Source: Pyxicephalus adspersus
Taxonomy: Eukaryota > Chordata > Amphibia > Anura > Pyxicephalidae
NCBI RefSeq assembly: GCF_032062135.1
Contig: NC_092868.1
Location: 48,589,163 to 48,653,162 of the forward strand
Direction: 5' to 3'
DNA: 64,000 bases
A model generated the notes under the pieces. That model was not told the origin of the DNA and searched no databases. It worked only from the letters and a program-made list of their open reading frames with translations. This document shows, piece after piece, positions 1 through 11,687 of the stretch (position 1 is its first letter; every line of letters starts with the position of its first letter). The position numbers and the translations under genes were made by a program.

Positions 1-2115
1 GCTTTCTCCTCCCTCGTTGACTAAATTTTATTTTACCAAAATTGTCAACCCCTTGGACAACCATAGAGTTGGGTAATAGCACTGGCTAATGGGCCAGTGG
101 TCAAAATTTACAACAGTTCAATATTTTGAGGCTTCTAGAAAACTTGTAGAAAAAATAGACTTATCTAAAGTTTTCTGGAGAAGCTTTAGAGAAGACAAAG
201 ATTGATTGGAATATTTTTGGGCAGAGAAAACACATTTTTATTCACTTATATAAAAAGAAATCTAAGTAATATCTGGTGAACATAGCTAATGGTGGATGAT
301 GGCAGATGGACCACCCAAATTTCGAATTAATTCTGGGTGGGCAGACCCTTAATGCCGGATAATAAAGTTTGGGAACTCTTTTAGACTTTGTCTCAGGGGC
401 TTTTAATTGAGATTACAGCCAATCCTTTTGCCTCATATTATGCAGTGTTTATATCAACAAAACAAATTTGCTTCAGAGACATTTTATCCCATAATTGTTA
501 TTGGGATTCCTTCAGATTGAGTCTGATTTATATGTAGAAATGTTTCCTCTGTTCTTAAAATCTTGCTGGCAGCGAGAAACCTAATTAACGGCAGAGCTTT
601 CAAAGACCCTCGAACAAATGCTTCTCTGCATTTTTATACACAAGGACTCTCATTAGTGAAGCTGTGCTTTGTGATTATTTATACCACTTCTATAATTAAA
701 AATTCTGAGAGCTAATTACAATTATCCATCGGTTTTTCAACATGCCAGCGATTGAGGTCCTAACCTCTGTGTGGATCACCTCCACCTAGGTTTGTCATTG
801 TAATTTCTTTATCTAGAGAACTTCGAAAAAAAAATAATAAAAAAGGGTTAGTTAATAGGCATAATTTAAAATTAAAGAGGCATGATTTATATATAAAACT
901 CATGTTTAACTATTGAAAGACATCTCTGTGCGTTTAAACCTCATTGAGGACTACAATCTGTAGATTATAGCATTGTTTCCTGTGCTAGGAGGATAATATA
1001 TTTGAATTTAGCAAAAGCCATGCCAAAAGACAGAAGTATATTGAATTACAAGGTAGGGTAGATACAGTAAACTGTAAGATACTTGGTTGACCACTGTCCT
1101 CTTGCTTCTGACCCCTTGCATGGCTGACAACTGGCTGAACTTGTTGACAATCCATGTGTCCTTTACAACTATTGTCTTTGAATCTGCTGCCTGGCTCTGC
1201 ATGGAAATAGAACACAGAAATAGGCAAAAGTTGGGTAGGACACATGGATTGTCATCAAGTTTAGCTAGTGAGCTCTGCAGTTTTGCTTTTTTATTTTACT
1301 AATGGGAAACCATACCTACCTCGCTATACTTAATTCATCCAGTGGGCTCACTAAGCCTTACCTGACCTGATCATGATAGCAAAGATCTACCTACTTATGC
1401 ATCATTATTCTTTATATTTGTGCTTCCCCCAATACTCCTGCTGCATTTTGAGTACTCTTCCATTACTTCCACTGGAACGTGGGCAGGTGAGTTTGCCTGG
1501 GTTTAGTTCTGGTTTCAGAAATCAGCAAAATAAAAACGCTATATCTACAATGCTAAAATGTAAATCCAGCTTCAATAAGTAATGAGCTAAAGACCAGGAT
1601 GACAGTCCTTGAGACTAATGTAGTGGCAGAGCCAGACAATGACATTTTTAATAAAGCTGATTCAGAGATATACTCGATAAAAAACAATAAAACACTTAAA
1701 ATACTTGGTCATTATCCATTGTACAATTGGTATATTTTTCTATTACCTACAAGCATTTCAAATTACTACATACCATGAGCTGGTTGAGCTGATGGTTATA
1801 ACAAGAACACAAAGTTGTTCCATTTTTCCTGTAGAACAGATTGACTGCTTAACAGTTGCAATGGTTTCTCCTAAAACAGGTCATACTGTACATTTTGCAG
1901 TCTGATTGTATCATTTTTGTGCAATCTGTACCACCAATCATGCAATATATTAGCTTGCCTAATTAATTCATTCCATTGTACCTATCCAGAATTGTAGATC
2001 AAAAGTAGATTGTACAATATTATTAAAACATGTACAGTCAGCATAGGACCTGGAGGTATCATTTTCAACAATGGCCAATTTCAAGGGCAAATTCAATTAT
2101 CTCACTTCTACACAG
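1..2115. other. Gene-free AT-rich DNA
   Basis: No supported gene or recognisable repeat. Open frames here are short, overlap on both strands and have no domain. The part at about 380-760 is AT-rich, repeat-free and contains TAATTA-type homeodomain core motifs, so it is one of several blocks that could be conserved non-coding DNA; that is a guess from composition only. A perfect 16-bp inverted repeat lies at 1,146-1,253 and is listed separately. Confidence 0.5.
1146..1253. repeat. Inverted repeat, 16-bp perfect arms
   Basis: The arm GACAATCCATGTGTCC at 1,146-1,161 recurs as its exact reverse complement at 1,238-1,253, with a 76-bp spacer. The arms could be the inner part of an old inverted-repeat transposon or a stem in a transcript. 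I see no target duplication, so the boundaries of any larger element are unknown. Confidence 0.6.
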
Positions 2116-2599
2116 TACAGGTAAGCCCCGGGTTAAGGACATCCAAAATATGGACACCTCCTTGATACGAACGGGACATCTCTGCTCCCTCGTGTGCAGG
2201 ATGGAGGCTTGGATGGGGGGGGGGGCGGTTTGCATGATTAGCAAGACAAACTCTTTTGCTAAACACAGCTGAGACTGAGCTCTTCTGCAAACTCATTAAT
2301 AACTCTTTAATGGCCAAGACAAACTGTAGTTGTTTCTTTTTGCATATCAAAGCACAGCTTGCTCCAGAAGTTAGTGAATGTGTAGGTTCCATAAAGTTTT
2401 TTTTTTTTTTGCTTTATTTGTGATTCACTCACAGTGAGGATTTTATACAGTAACTGACACCACACTGCCTACTATGTTGAGACATCATCTGTCCTAATTG
2501 CATTCATTAAATAATGTACCTGTTCTGACTTACATACAAATTCAACTTAAAAACAAACCTACAGTCCCTATCTCGTATGTAACCTTGGGATTACCTGTA
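2116..2599 (-). mobile_element. Tigger-like DNA transposon, non-autonomous copy 1
   Basis: The ends are inverted: TACAGGTAAGCCCCGGGTTA on the left and the reverse complement of a TACAGGTAATCCC end on the right. TA lies at both edges, as expected for Tc1/mariner-type TA duplication. The body matches the copy at 9,850-10,330 in opposite orientation across nearly its whole length, and the ends match 27,782-27,980. It includes a G11 run at 2,215-2,225 and a T run near 2,398-2,411. The CAGGTAGTCCCC-type end resembles the TcMar-Tigger group; that placement is from memory. No transposase is encoded. Confidence 0.72.
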
Positions 2600-3129
2600 G
2601 TCACTGATTTTGAAATTGATCATGATCCTTACTTTTATTTATCCCTGCATGGTCAGTCTAAGTTTTTTCATTTTTCAGAAGAAACAAAAAAAAAGCATTT
2701 TAGAGGTGAATTGTGCATTAGCTCCATCAAGAGCTTTACTGTGTTAGCGATCAATAATCCTCAATTAAGATATGGAAATTTAACTTTCCAGAATGGGTCA
2801 AACATAGTTTAGCTGCATTGTAGTCAATGTATTCATTTATGGCTTAAGTTTGTTGATTTACACAACATTCCAAGGGACATAAAATATTATTTGTTCAAAA
2901 TAATAGCAATAAAAATATGTAAGACTGAACCTCAGGCAAACAGTTGAATACACAGTTAAAATACATATTCATAGCAGACAAGGTATTTGTCTTTCTGTTA
3001 AATTGGTCTTGTGACCATAACAGACCCCTGCAAGATAGCAGAGCTAAAATTTCAGTTTTGAATCATAGGCAAAGCTTCAAAAATGCAAAAGGTAAATATT
3101 AAAATATATTATATTTAAAGTGGGGGATG
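2600..3129. other. Gene-free AT-rich DNA
   Basis: Plain AT-rich sequence between two DNA transposons. No gene, tandem repeat or named repeat was seen. Confidence 0.5.
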
Positions 3130-3499
3130 GTTTAAACCAGGGGTCGGCAAACTCCGGTCTTTAGACCAGATACGGCCTAGCCGGTAGTTTGTTCCGGCCT
3201 AACGCCCCCTGGCCGGTCCGGCCTAATGCCGACTGGCAACCCGCAGCTTCGGTGCCTCCTCCTTGCAGCTGCACCCCTATTTACCACGGCTGGCGTTGAT
3301 ATTCCGCTGCCGCTGTAAATAGGGAAAGCTCCCTGAAGGTAAATCCCTCTGTTCCGCAATGGATACGGAGGAGAGGGATTTCACTTCATTCCCTGGTGAT
3401 GGGCAGAACCATTAGGGCAGATCTGGCCGCCTACTGTGCTCCCGCCCACCCCATAAATGACCTAGTGGCCATAAAACTTTGCCGACCCCTGGTTTAAAC
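3130..3499. mobile_element. hAT non-autonomous element with perfect 8-bp TSD
   Basis: The element itself is 3,138-3,491 (354 bp). It starts CAGGGGTCGGCAAAC and ends with GTTTGCCGACCCCTG apart from one base, a classic hAT (Charlie-like) terminal inverted repeat. It is flanked by an exact 8-bp duplication, GTTTAAAC, at 3,130-3,137 and 3,492-3,499, the size hAT transposases make. The target 8-mer is itself a palindrome. The interior is GC- and CpG-rich compared with the surroundings and encodes no transposase; a 60-codon frame on the minus strand is incidental. Confidence 0.9.
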
Positions 3500-3617
3500 C
3501 ATCATGGAGTTTTTTGCCATCTTGGTCTTATGGTGATTTTCTTTTCCTTCTGTCCTGGAGAATCATTTGAAAATGAGATGATATGTAAGGGAAGTTCCCT
3601 TATATTGAGTTAGGTTC

Positions 3618-4339
3618 TGTTAGGTGACACATATCTGGCCAGTGATCCCACGATGTAAGCTTCTTCCGTTAGTTATCTGCCCTCTGTTCTGCAGATTACA
3701 GCATCCCTTGTTTCTTTTTAGTTATGAATATTCTCACAGCATCCCGGCTCTGAGACTTTGCACAACTGAAAAGGATTTTAAAGCTTGTGCTGCCCTATTA
3801 CCTATAGGCCCTCTGTTCCTACTCAGCTCCCTGGCACCAGTTGCTAAATGTTTTAGATTGTCTAATCCTTTGGTGGTTTGATATTCTGTTTGATTTCCTG
3901 TTCCTGACTCTGCCTGTTTTCTAGACCTGATATTATTTGTTTACTGGGCTGACCTTTGCTTGTGACCCCCACTTTCTTTGTCTTTACCCTTGGATACCTT
4001 GTTTGGTGAAATGATATTAGTGTATGACCCTTGGCTCTGTTTATGGACTCTACTCTGCTGGATCGTCCAGTACTGGGTATCTGTGGAACATCTGGCAACA
4101 GACCCTGGACTGTCTAAAATCCATTGTGTCCCTTGTCCTACTTTATAGGCTCCTAGTCCTCTGTCATTACCCCCCCAGATGTCAACGTATGTGCACTGAA
4201 GTCCTGGGGGCAACCATGTTCTGAGATGGAGCAACTAGCTTTCTGAGGTTGAGCAGGGGCTTTCTATAGGTAAGGAATATAAAGTTAGTTTGGGGTATTT
4301 GGCATTTGGTGAGCACTGGTGCTGAGCCAAGGCCTTACA
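3618..4339 (+). mobile_element. Solo LTR of a retrotransposon (722 bp)
   Basis: It runs from TGTTAGGTGACAC to GGCCTTACA, the TG...CA ends of an LTR. The flanking 5-mers are GGTTC (3,613-3,617) and TGTTC (4,340-4,344), four of five matching, consistent with an aged 5-bp duplication. Both ends and the CTGGGGGCAACC block near 4,206 match the shorter LTR at 13,127-13,467. No internal gag or pol region is present, so it is probably a solo LTR left by LTR-LTR recombination. Family (Ty3/Gypsy-type versus other) cannot be fixed without internal sequence. ORFs of up to 97 codons here are incidental. Confidence 0.75.
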
Positions 4340-4790
4340 TGTTCCTGTTGGAAGATTTCCCTTCCCTTCAGTTTCTGGTTGCAACTTAAAATGTTGGGAA
4401 CCATAAAGTTTTAACATTTCTTTGAACTGTGAATATACATTTGTTTGAAAGCATTCAGAGTTACTCGATAATGTTCTGCAATATTTATAATATTTGCTAA
4501 GTACAGATGTATTTGTTGTTAGCTGCAGTGATAATGCAGCCATGCATAGCAAAAATCACTAATCATAACTGGCTGCAAACTGTGCCAAAAACTATTCAAA
4601 CATCCCTAACACTTATCATCAGCCAACTCTTAACATTTCCTCTTAAACTTATTGCACAATCTATCCATTAAAAATAACTTAAGGTTAAGAATTAGGCCTC
4701 CTTCACATTAGTGGTGAAAGCATGCAGAGATTAGCTTTCAAGTGCTTGGCATATTACTGCTATTTACCCAGGAACAGCAAAACATACCAC
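4340..4790. other. Gene-free DNA
   Basis: Short minus-strand frames only. No repeat family or RNA gene recognised. Confidence 0.45.
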
Positions 4791-5320
4791 AGGCAGGGGT
4801 ATAGTCATAACGGGGGGCACGGTGCTACCCATGGCAATTGTGCATGCGCATCATTGTAATGTAAACGTGCCGGTCCCACTACACCCCTGCCTATGTGTTA
4901 CTCAAAGGGGAAGAAACTTCCCCCAGAATGACATCATGATACCAGAGAGACAACCCGCCCACCATTCTTAGGCTGCAATTGCATACGGAATTGTCCTTCT
5001 ACTGACCCCACTGAGGGGGGGGGGGGGGGTCTGGCCAGAGCTGCAGACCACCAAAGAATTATTTGCAAAATAAGAGTGGACACGCATGACCATTCCCAAA
5101 AAAAGTGAAGGCACGGGGTTCCCACCTGTGCCTGCCCCACTACACCCCTTTCCACATGTGACACATTTGCAAGTGTCACACTTGGCAAATCCACACAGGC
5201 AAACTTACGTATTGCTTTCACGAACCATTCAGCAAACAACCACAATCCATGAGCCGCAAAGGTGTGCACAAAGTGGTTACCAACTGCTAGAGCGGCTCAG
5301 GGTGCGGTTAACCCTTCAGT
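4791..5320 (-). repeat. Interspersed repeat, paralogue of the 38.5-kb repeat
   Basis: The reverse complement of about 4,900-5,000 matches 38,590-38,698 plus 39,281-39,310: shared blocks include the ATGTCTCTGG region, GGTATCATGA and GGGGAAGTTTCTTCCCC. In the 38.5-kb copy an Ac-like MITE interrupts the sequence; here the same place is uninterrupted, so this copy serves as the empty-site reference. It contains a G15 run at 5,015-5,029. Class is unknown; the right end of the paralogue (GGTTGTGGACCACTG) looks hAT-like. Confidence 0.6.
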
Positions 5321-5909
5321 AGAGCACTTCGGTCAACTGAATGTCTTACATGGTCATGAATCCAACCCAAATGTTTAAAGCCAACATTTATTCTCTTTAC
5401 TATTGCCAATGACTTTATATGCAATGCAGGCAGATCACAGCTGGTGAGAGGGGCTCATCTGTGGGCTTTACATAGATTCCTGAAAACATTATAGAATCCT
5501 GACTCTACATTTTTCACCTGATCTCTCTTGGGAAGAATTTTGTTTTCCAAATATCTTCAACAAGTTTTTTAGCTTTCTCATCCATCTTCTACGAACTTCA
5601 GGACACATCCTACCCTGGTAATGGTGGTAAGAAGAGGGGGAGTTAGTCCAAAATAGGAGAGAAGCCTAGGATTGTATCACTGCTTTTTCTATAATGCAAT
5701 GCAGATACAAAATGAGTGCTTTTGTTCTACAACAGAAGTTGTGTTACTGACAAGACCACCAAGAGAAAAAGAAGCCACTACGACCATGAACAGGTAATCT
5801 GCAATATGTAAATGTTTGGGGTATCTTGTATGTTTCAAGGCCAAGTAACATCCTACAACTATCTAGTAATGTGTTACCTTTTAGTAGCAACAAAACACAC
5901 AAAGGAAGC
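5321..5909. other. Gene-free DNA
   Basis: No gene or repeat family recognised. Confidence 0.45.
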
Positions 5910-6105
5910 CTTTCTTGACCTTTTGAACATGGTGGAACCCTTGAAATAAATGTCAGATCTTTTGGGAACCCATTCTTTAATTACTCTATTTACAGCTCAC
6001 AGTATATTGGTATGGTGATCCATGGGAAGAATATCACCCTTACAGATAGTCATGGCTCAGGAACCTCTAACAACATCTGCAGGAATCCTGGTTGCACTGC
6101 ACTAA
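5910..6105. mobile_element. Degraded hAT remnant, CAGTGTTTCTCAACC family
   Basis: Blocks such as TTCTTGACC, GGAACCC and GGAACCTCTAACAAC resemble, in order, the better copies at 56,260-56,508 and 51,116-51,295. The ends are decayed and no target duplication can be read. Confidence 0.45.
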
Positions 6106-6206
6106 AGTAATGCATCTCCAATTCACTAGGATTACATCTGACCACAATGCATAAGAATACACCACTAGAAGTTCTGGTGAACCACATTGTAAAAACATAT
6201 AATATA

Positions 6207-6488
6207 ATGGCATTATTATTACACAGTATTTATATCATATTACTCAGCACTGTACAAAGTCCATAATTATGTCACTAGCTGTCCCTCAAAGGGGCTCTCA
6301 ATCGAATGTACGTACGTTCCTCAGTCAAATGTCTTTTTGGCATGTGGGAGGAAACCGGAGTACCCGAAGGAAACCCACACAGACAAGAGAAGAACCTGCA
6401 AACTCCATGCAGTGTCGTGGCCGAGATTCGAACCTGGGACCCTGAACTGCAATGGCCGGAAGGCCGTCTGATCCACCATGCTGACCAT
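6207..6488 (-). mobile_element. tRNA-headed SINE with L2-like tail, copy 1
   Basis: Read on the minus strand, the head carries a pol III B-box-like GGTTCGAATCT (reverse complement of 6,424-6,434), then the GTTTCCTCCCACATGCC block and the 3' tail that includes TTGTACAGTGCTGAGTAATA and ends in (ATT)n. The same order is seen in copies at 28,982-29,311, 30,490-30,815, 48,383-48,724 and 53,502-53,755. The tail resembles the L2 ends at 40.7 and 60.1 kb, suggesting mobilisation by L2-like reverse transcriptase, as with MIR in mammals. Some internal sequence is lost compared with copy 3. Confidence 0.75.
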
Positions 6489-8254
6489 GGATGCTTTATT
6501 ACAAAGCACAAATAGAGGTATAGAGAAATATAAAAGAGACTCAATCACAATGTCTATATATGTTTTTATTCACTTTACAGGTTCAGTTATATCATAACTG
6601 TGTTCATTCCTGACCTTGCTGTATAAAAAGTAAATTGAGTAAATTATAAGGCACTTGATTCACACATACTCACCTTTGGTTTTAATTTATGCATTGCATA
6701 TGCAGTTTACATTACATATTCTCTCAATCTTTTCTGGCTATTGTTTAGGTTATTTTTTTTTTTTCTCTGCAACTGTTTAACCACACTCTTTTATATATCG
6801 ATAGCCAACAGAAGCAAAATCAATTCATGAAACTCAATGATAAAAATACTTATTTTAACACTTATTATCAGTTGCTTTAAAAATTCTTTAAGGTGATCTT
6901 ATCAATAATAACTCAATAAATGTACTCGCTGAAAACACACTCTATCATGGTATTGAACAGATATATAAAAAGGGTTAGAAAAAGTCTTCATTTTGCCTAA
7001 AGGGTTATTTTTTAATCTGAAATGTCATGAACTGTTGGGTTGGATTTCTAAAAATAAGCAGCAAATGGGTTAGTTAAGAAAAATTACTTTATTTCAGAAA
7101 GGGAGAAACATTTTGTAAAAAATAAAAAAATACCAAATTCGAATGAAATTTAATTAGCTGCAGGCTCTTTCTTTCACTAAGTTATATAAGTCAGCATCAT
7201 TATGAAAGAATCACTTTAAATATTAGCGAACAAAGGTCATTTGTCTTAGGTGCTTCTGTAGTGCAATGAACTGAATAACAGAGTTAATAGTTAATATAGA
7301 TTGTCTTTTATTAATGTATTATATACATTTTTAATTAAAACTAATCTTCCACAAACATTAGCATTCACCGCCTTGCCACTAGCAACTGCCAAATATTATA
7401 AACAATCCGGCATTAATGGCACCATTGTGATAAGGAATATTGTTAACCTTTACTTTAACCCGTGACTCACGCATTAATCATATATAATCATAGCTTCCAG
7501 CTGTTACTTAATAATCGAGCAGAAGTTACAGTTAAAAGTTCATTAACTTTGTCCTTTAAAATTCCAAATTTATATAACCAGGCAACTGGATGGTTGTTAG
7601 CCAAATAATGCCAAAGAATTTATATTTTTTATCATAATTACTAGACTATATTTCATTATTATACATCGCGTTCTCCATTTTTACACATAGAAAGTAAGTA
7701 TGAAAGCTAATTAACAAGTGCAAATTGAAACATAATCATGATAAAATTAATTTATCAAGAAATAAATGAAATGTATTTAAGACCAAAGCTATATTATTAT
7801 GTAAGCTATCTAGGGAACATTGGACATCAAGTATTTGGCTGAAAAGATACTTAATCCAGTGTTTCTAGGGTTCACTGCCGTTCAGAATTCTCAGTATGTC
7901 TTCTTCTAAAGTCCAGACACCCACTCTGTGTCTATATGGGTACGCTAGCATTTCTTTTATACCTAGCATTTCCTTTATACTCAAATATAAACCATAAATA
8001 AGAATGCAAACTGAGGTACCTCCTTTTACCTGAAAAAAAAGAAGACAAATATGTTTACGAAAAAGCCTAGGTCATAAAATGTGTCTGTCACTGCTAACAT
8101 TCAAAACAGTGAATTTATACATCCATGATGTATTATTTTTTAAATATTTATTCAAAAGGATAAAAAAATTTAAATCTCATGGTCTTAGTCTGTTTATCTT
8201 TCATTTCCCCTTTCAACAGGTTAAATTATTTGTATTTTTTGTGATGTATTATTG
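6489..8254. other. Gene-free AT-rich DNA with possible conserved block
   Basis: Very AT-rich, no repeats recognised. The stretch at about 7,140-7,860 is repeat-free and carries several TTAATTA/TAATTAG-type cores, so it is a candidate conserved non-coding block. This is based on composition alone. Confidence 0.4.
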
Positions 8255-8470
8255 ACTCCTAAAGTAGAACTAAACCTTTTTTACACTTACCTTGTCCTAT
8301 TCCGATGTGGGCGCCACCATGTTCTTCAGAGCATGTGCAGCTCAGCAATTTTGACAGATAAAGAGAGCAATCAGGCAGGTATGTATGCTTTGTTGCAAGA
8401 TGTCACCTGTCCCTTTCTGCACTAATGCCCTTCCTGGTCACAATTTTTTTTTAAGTAGAACTGTGATCAA
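8255..8470 (+). repeat. Interspersed repeat, AAAGTGGAACTAAA-end family, copy 1
   Basis: It begins CTAAAGTAGAACTAAACC and shares blocks (GCGCCACCAT; CAATCAGGCAGGTATG; CCTGTCCCTTT) with 46,815-47,095 (GATGCCACCAT; CGATTGGGCAGGTAAG; TCTGTCCCTAAA). The AAAGTNGAAC-type ends recur in inverted form in other copies, suggesting a DNA transposon with short terminal inverted repeats. No coding capacity. Confidence 0.5.
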
Positions 8471-9666
8471 CTCTAAATGACAGCACCTGTCACTCCCCAG
8501 GCAAATGCAGTTCCAGGGCATACCACTAGTTGCAACCCAGGAATAAACCCAGGTTCTTGTTCTAATGGAATTTTTGGAGAAAAAAACTTGGTTTATACAT
8601 ATATATATATATATATAGTATTTAATTGATGTGGCATAGGAATTCCTCCAGGCTTGGGTGACCATTATTGCTGTTTATATTTAATTGCACCAACTTGCTC
8701 ACTAATTAGTTTTAGTATGTGGGACCCAATATTACTGTTGTAATTGACCTCCGTTGAACTCAGTCAACCTTGATCTTACCTAATTACTTCACTATGTGTT
8801 TACTCCTTCATTCTCATAATGACCCCTCATGATGACTCTACTCTTTGTCACATTCCTACCTCACACATTTACAATGTCTTTGCACATTAAGAGTTGCCCT
8901 CTGCCAAATGACTAACTGCTTTCATACATACTGCTTTCTTTCTTTTTCTTGATTGCTTTGCCATTGTTGGACAACAGTTGCCCTTACCCAAGCCCTATAA
9001 TTTACAACAAAGGTACAAGAGATTCTGAGTGCATGCAATTAAAGTATTTTTGAAAAATGGCTGTTGATGTAAATTTAAAGAGCCTAAAGTATTGTCTGTA
9101 AATAACAACAGAGTTTGGATATCAAGTAGCTCGCTAATCCAATAATCAGTGTTTAGGCAGAGAGCAATGCGGACAGCTCTTTGAGAGCTGCTTTCTACTG
9201 AAAAGTTACAGTTCCAACAAAATCTAAAATGAAAGACTCCAAGAATCCCAGCGTTCCATTGCTGATTACAAACACAAGAAAGGATCACTATGTAAAGTAC
9301 ATTTGGCTTCTCTTTCATTGTAGTGTATTTCTTCACATGTAAATAGTTATTTTTTTGGTAGGATTTTACTGCATGCCAAGTAGTTTCTGTTCCATCTTTT
9401 ATTGATCCATGTCTTTCTGTGGCCATCTTTTATTGATACCTCCTTTAGAAGTAACTTCTGAAGTTCATCCCGAAGAAGGCTCCAGGCAGATCCAGAGGTA
9501 CAGTAAATAAAAATTGCTTATTTATATATTATGTTTGTCAACAGTAGCCACCCCTATAAAAATTTTTAACGTAGCTTATCAGTGCCTGTCTTATCACTTT
9601 ACTAAATTATAATCCTACATCAGAAACAATGCAAAACAACAACCATTTAATCTAAATGTATTGTTG
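8471..9666. other. Gene-free DNA with a short (AT)n
   Basis: Holds an (AT)n tract at 8,597-8,617. A 143-codon minus-strand frame (8,995-9,426) has no recognisable domain and lacks any exon-like context. Confidence 0.45.
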
Positions 9667-9840
9667 TTATTATTTTTAATAAAATTATTAATAATATTAA
9701 TAATAATAATAATAATAAACAGTATTTATATAGTGTCAACATATGACACAACGTTGTACATTAAATAGGAATTGCAAATGGAGACAGACACAGACAGTGA
9801 CAGAGGAGGAGGAGAGAACCCTGTCCTGCCCCTGAATCCT
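9667..9840 (-). mobile_element. L2-like LINE 3' tail, truncated
   Basis: The reverse complement contains GGGGCAGGACAGGGTTCTCT, CTGTCACTGTCTGTGTCTGT, ATTTAATGTACAACGTTG and a (TATT/ATT)n end, in the same order as the tails at 40,640-40,790 and 59,990-60,178. Only the last about 120 bp plus the (AAT)n-rich end remain. 5'-truncated copies like this are typical of LINE insertion. Confidence 0.7.
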
Positions 9841-9849
9841 AATTATGTA

Positions 9850-10330
9850 TACAGGTAAACCCCAGATTACATACGAGATAGGGACTGTAGGTTTGTTCTT
9901 ATTTTTGAATTTGTATGTAAGTCGGGACAGGTATATTATTTTAGGAAATGCCATTAGGACAGATGTTTGTCTCAACATAATATTAGGCAGCGTGCTGTCA
10001 GTTACTGTATAAAATCCTCACTATGAGTTAATCACAAACAAAGCAAAAAAAAAAAATCTTTCTGGAGCCTAGACATTCATTAACTTCTGGACCAAGCTGT
10101 GCTTTGATATGCAAAAAGAAACAACTGCAGAGTTTGTCTTGGTCATTAAAGAGTTACAAGAGCTTGCAGAAGAGCTCAGTCTCAGCTGTGTTTAGAAAAA
10201 GATTTCTTCTGCAAGTCATGCAAACAACCCCCTCCAAGCCTCCATCCTGCACAGGAACGAGCAAGGAAGCCCCGTTTGTATCTAGAAGTTGTCCGTATGT
10301 CGGATGTCCCTAACCCAGGAACTACCTATA
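9850..10330 (+). mobile_element. Tigger-like DNA transposon, non-autonomous copy 2
   Basis: Begins TACAGGTAAACCCC and ends GGAACTACCTATA, with TA at both edges. It is a near full-length counterpart of 2,116-2,599 in the opposite orientation, sharing GAGATAGGGACTGTAGGTTT, the poly-A block near 10,050 and the CTGTGCTTTGATATGCAAAA block. No transposase frame. It sits directly beside an L2 tail. Confidence 0.72.
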
Positions 10331-11687
10331 CTACAATAGGTTATGTACACTGTTGGTATAGTGGAATACTGAACTCATATAATATTTTCATTATTAAATG
10401 TAGCAGATTTCAGATTGCCAAATGATCAGAACCTTAGGAACTAGAAAAACAATGTTCAGTAATAAGGGGGTCACAGTCTGGCCTCCAATATTATTGCAAA
10501 ATTACATGAATCTCTTTGTGTTCTTAATTTTATGGTGTGATGCTTACATTCCCCTTTGGTCTCTGAATTCTTTACAAGATGCTAAACCATAATCCTAAAT
10601 TTGAGACCATCTTAAAAGGATTTAGTGTGTTTCCCCCCAAAAAAGGCTTCATGAGCCTAATAGTGATGAGCAATCCCAGATTTAATGCTACATATGTATG
10701 TGGCATCTTGGACTTGGGTCTCCTCCATTAGTTACCTTCAGTTATTCCTATTGGCCTCCCATTTTTTCTTCGTCCTGCCTAATTCTGAAACACTTTTCAT
10801 TGCCACAAACTCAGTAGTAGAGGCACATACGGAGAATAAATTTCAACCATAAAGATAAGGTTCCAGATATTTGTCTTAATTAGGTCCATTAGCAATGTCA
10901 AAATAGCTTTTATGTGCAGTAAGTTTAAGGAAGAAAATATTTCCCTGTGATTATCTTGTATGGCTGTCACTTGAAAAAAAAGGTGAACTGCAATGTTACT
11001 ATTCATTAGTGGAAGATAGAGAAATGTCATTAACCGGAAGATATATTAAGTCGTGTCTCTTGATGATAAAAGGATTCGGACACACTATGCAAATCAAGGG
11101 CTTCGTTTAAAGCTTAATAAAGCATATTCATGAAGTCTCCATGTATTTTTATAGCAATATTATACATTCCCAAAATTGCATAATGAATTTCTTTTATAAA
11201 TGATCATTTCTTTAGTACATTTAAATGTTGCTATTCATTAACTCGGTCATTAATAATAGTCTCAAAGTTTCTTAAGAGAAATGAACAAACCAATTAGAGA
11301 TCTTTTTATCGATCCAAATGGTCGTTTGCATAATGATTTTTTTTTTAAATGATATTGTAGATCAAGAAATTATATAAATAATGTTTTTAATTACATTTTG
11401 CTTTGTTATTCCAATATGGATGCCTAATGTCCGAATCTAAGATCTAAAGCCTGAAGCTGAAAGAGCACAAAGACAATGCTGGGAAGGGTCAAAGCTGAGA
11501 TCAGTTTATAGCTGAACTCCAGGCTTCTTCTCCTCACCCCAGTCTAATTAATTGCAGACAGATCTAACATAAAAGTAAAACTTGGCATTGCCATCCTGCT
11601 CCCAAGGTTTTATGTTTTGAGGTTCATCATGGACCTGTATGAAGGCTCAGGAAGTTAAAGGTGGTAAACATTTTGGTTTCTCCAAAC
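10331..11687. other. Gene-free AT-rich DNA with possible conserved block
   Basis: No repeats recognised. About 11,040-11,420 is repeat-free and includes ATGCAAAT (octamer motif, near 11,084) and several ATTAA cores. It could be conserved regulatory DNA, but only composition supports this. Confidence 0.4.

Noticed and set aside
6419..6440. Possible tRNA gene from the GGTTCGAATC-like B box
   Set aside because: It is the head of a SINE; no cloverleaf can be drawn and the sequence continues into the SINE core.
8995..9426. 143-codon minus-strand frame
   Set aside because: No domain or homology that I recognise, and no neighbouring exons.
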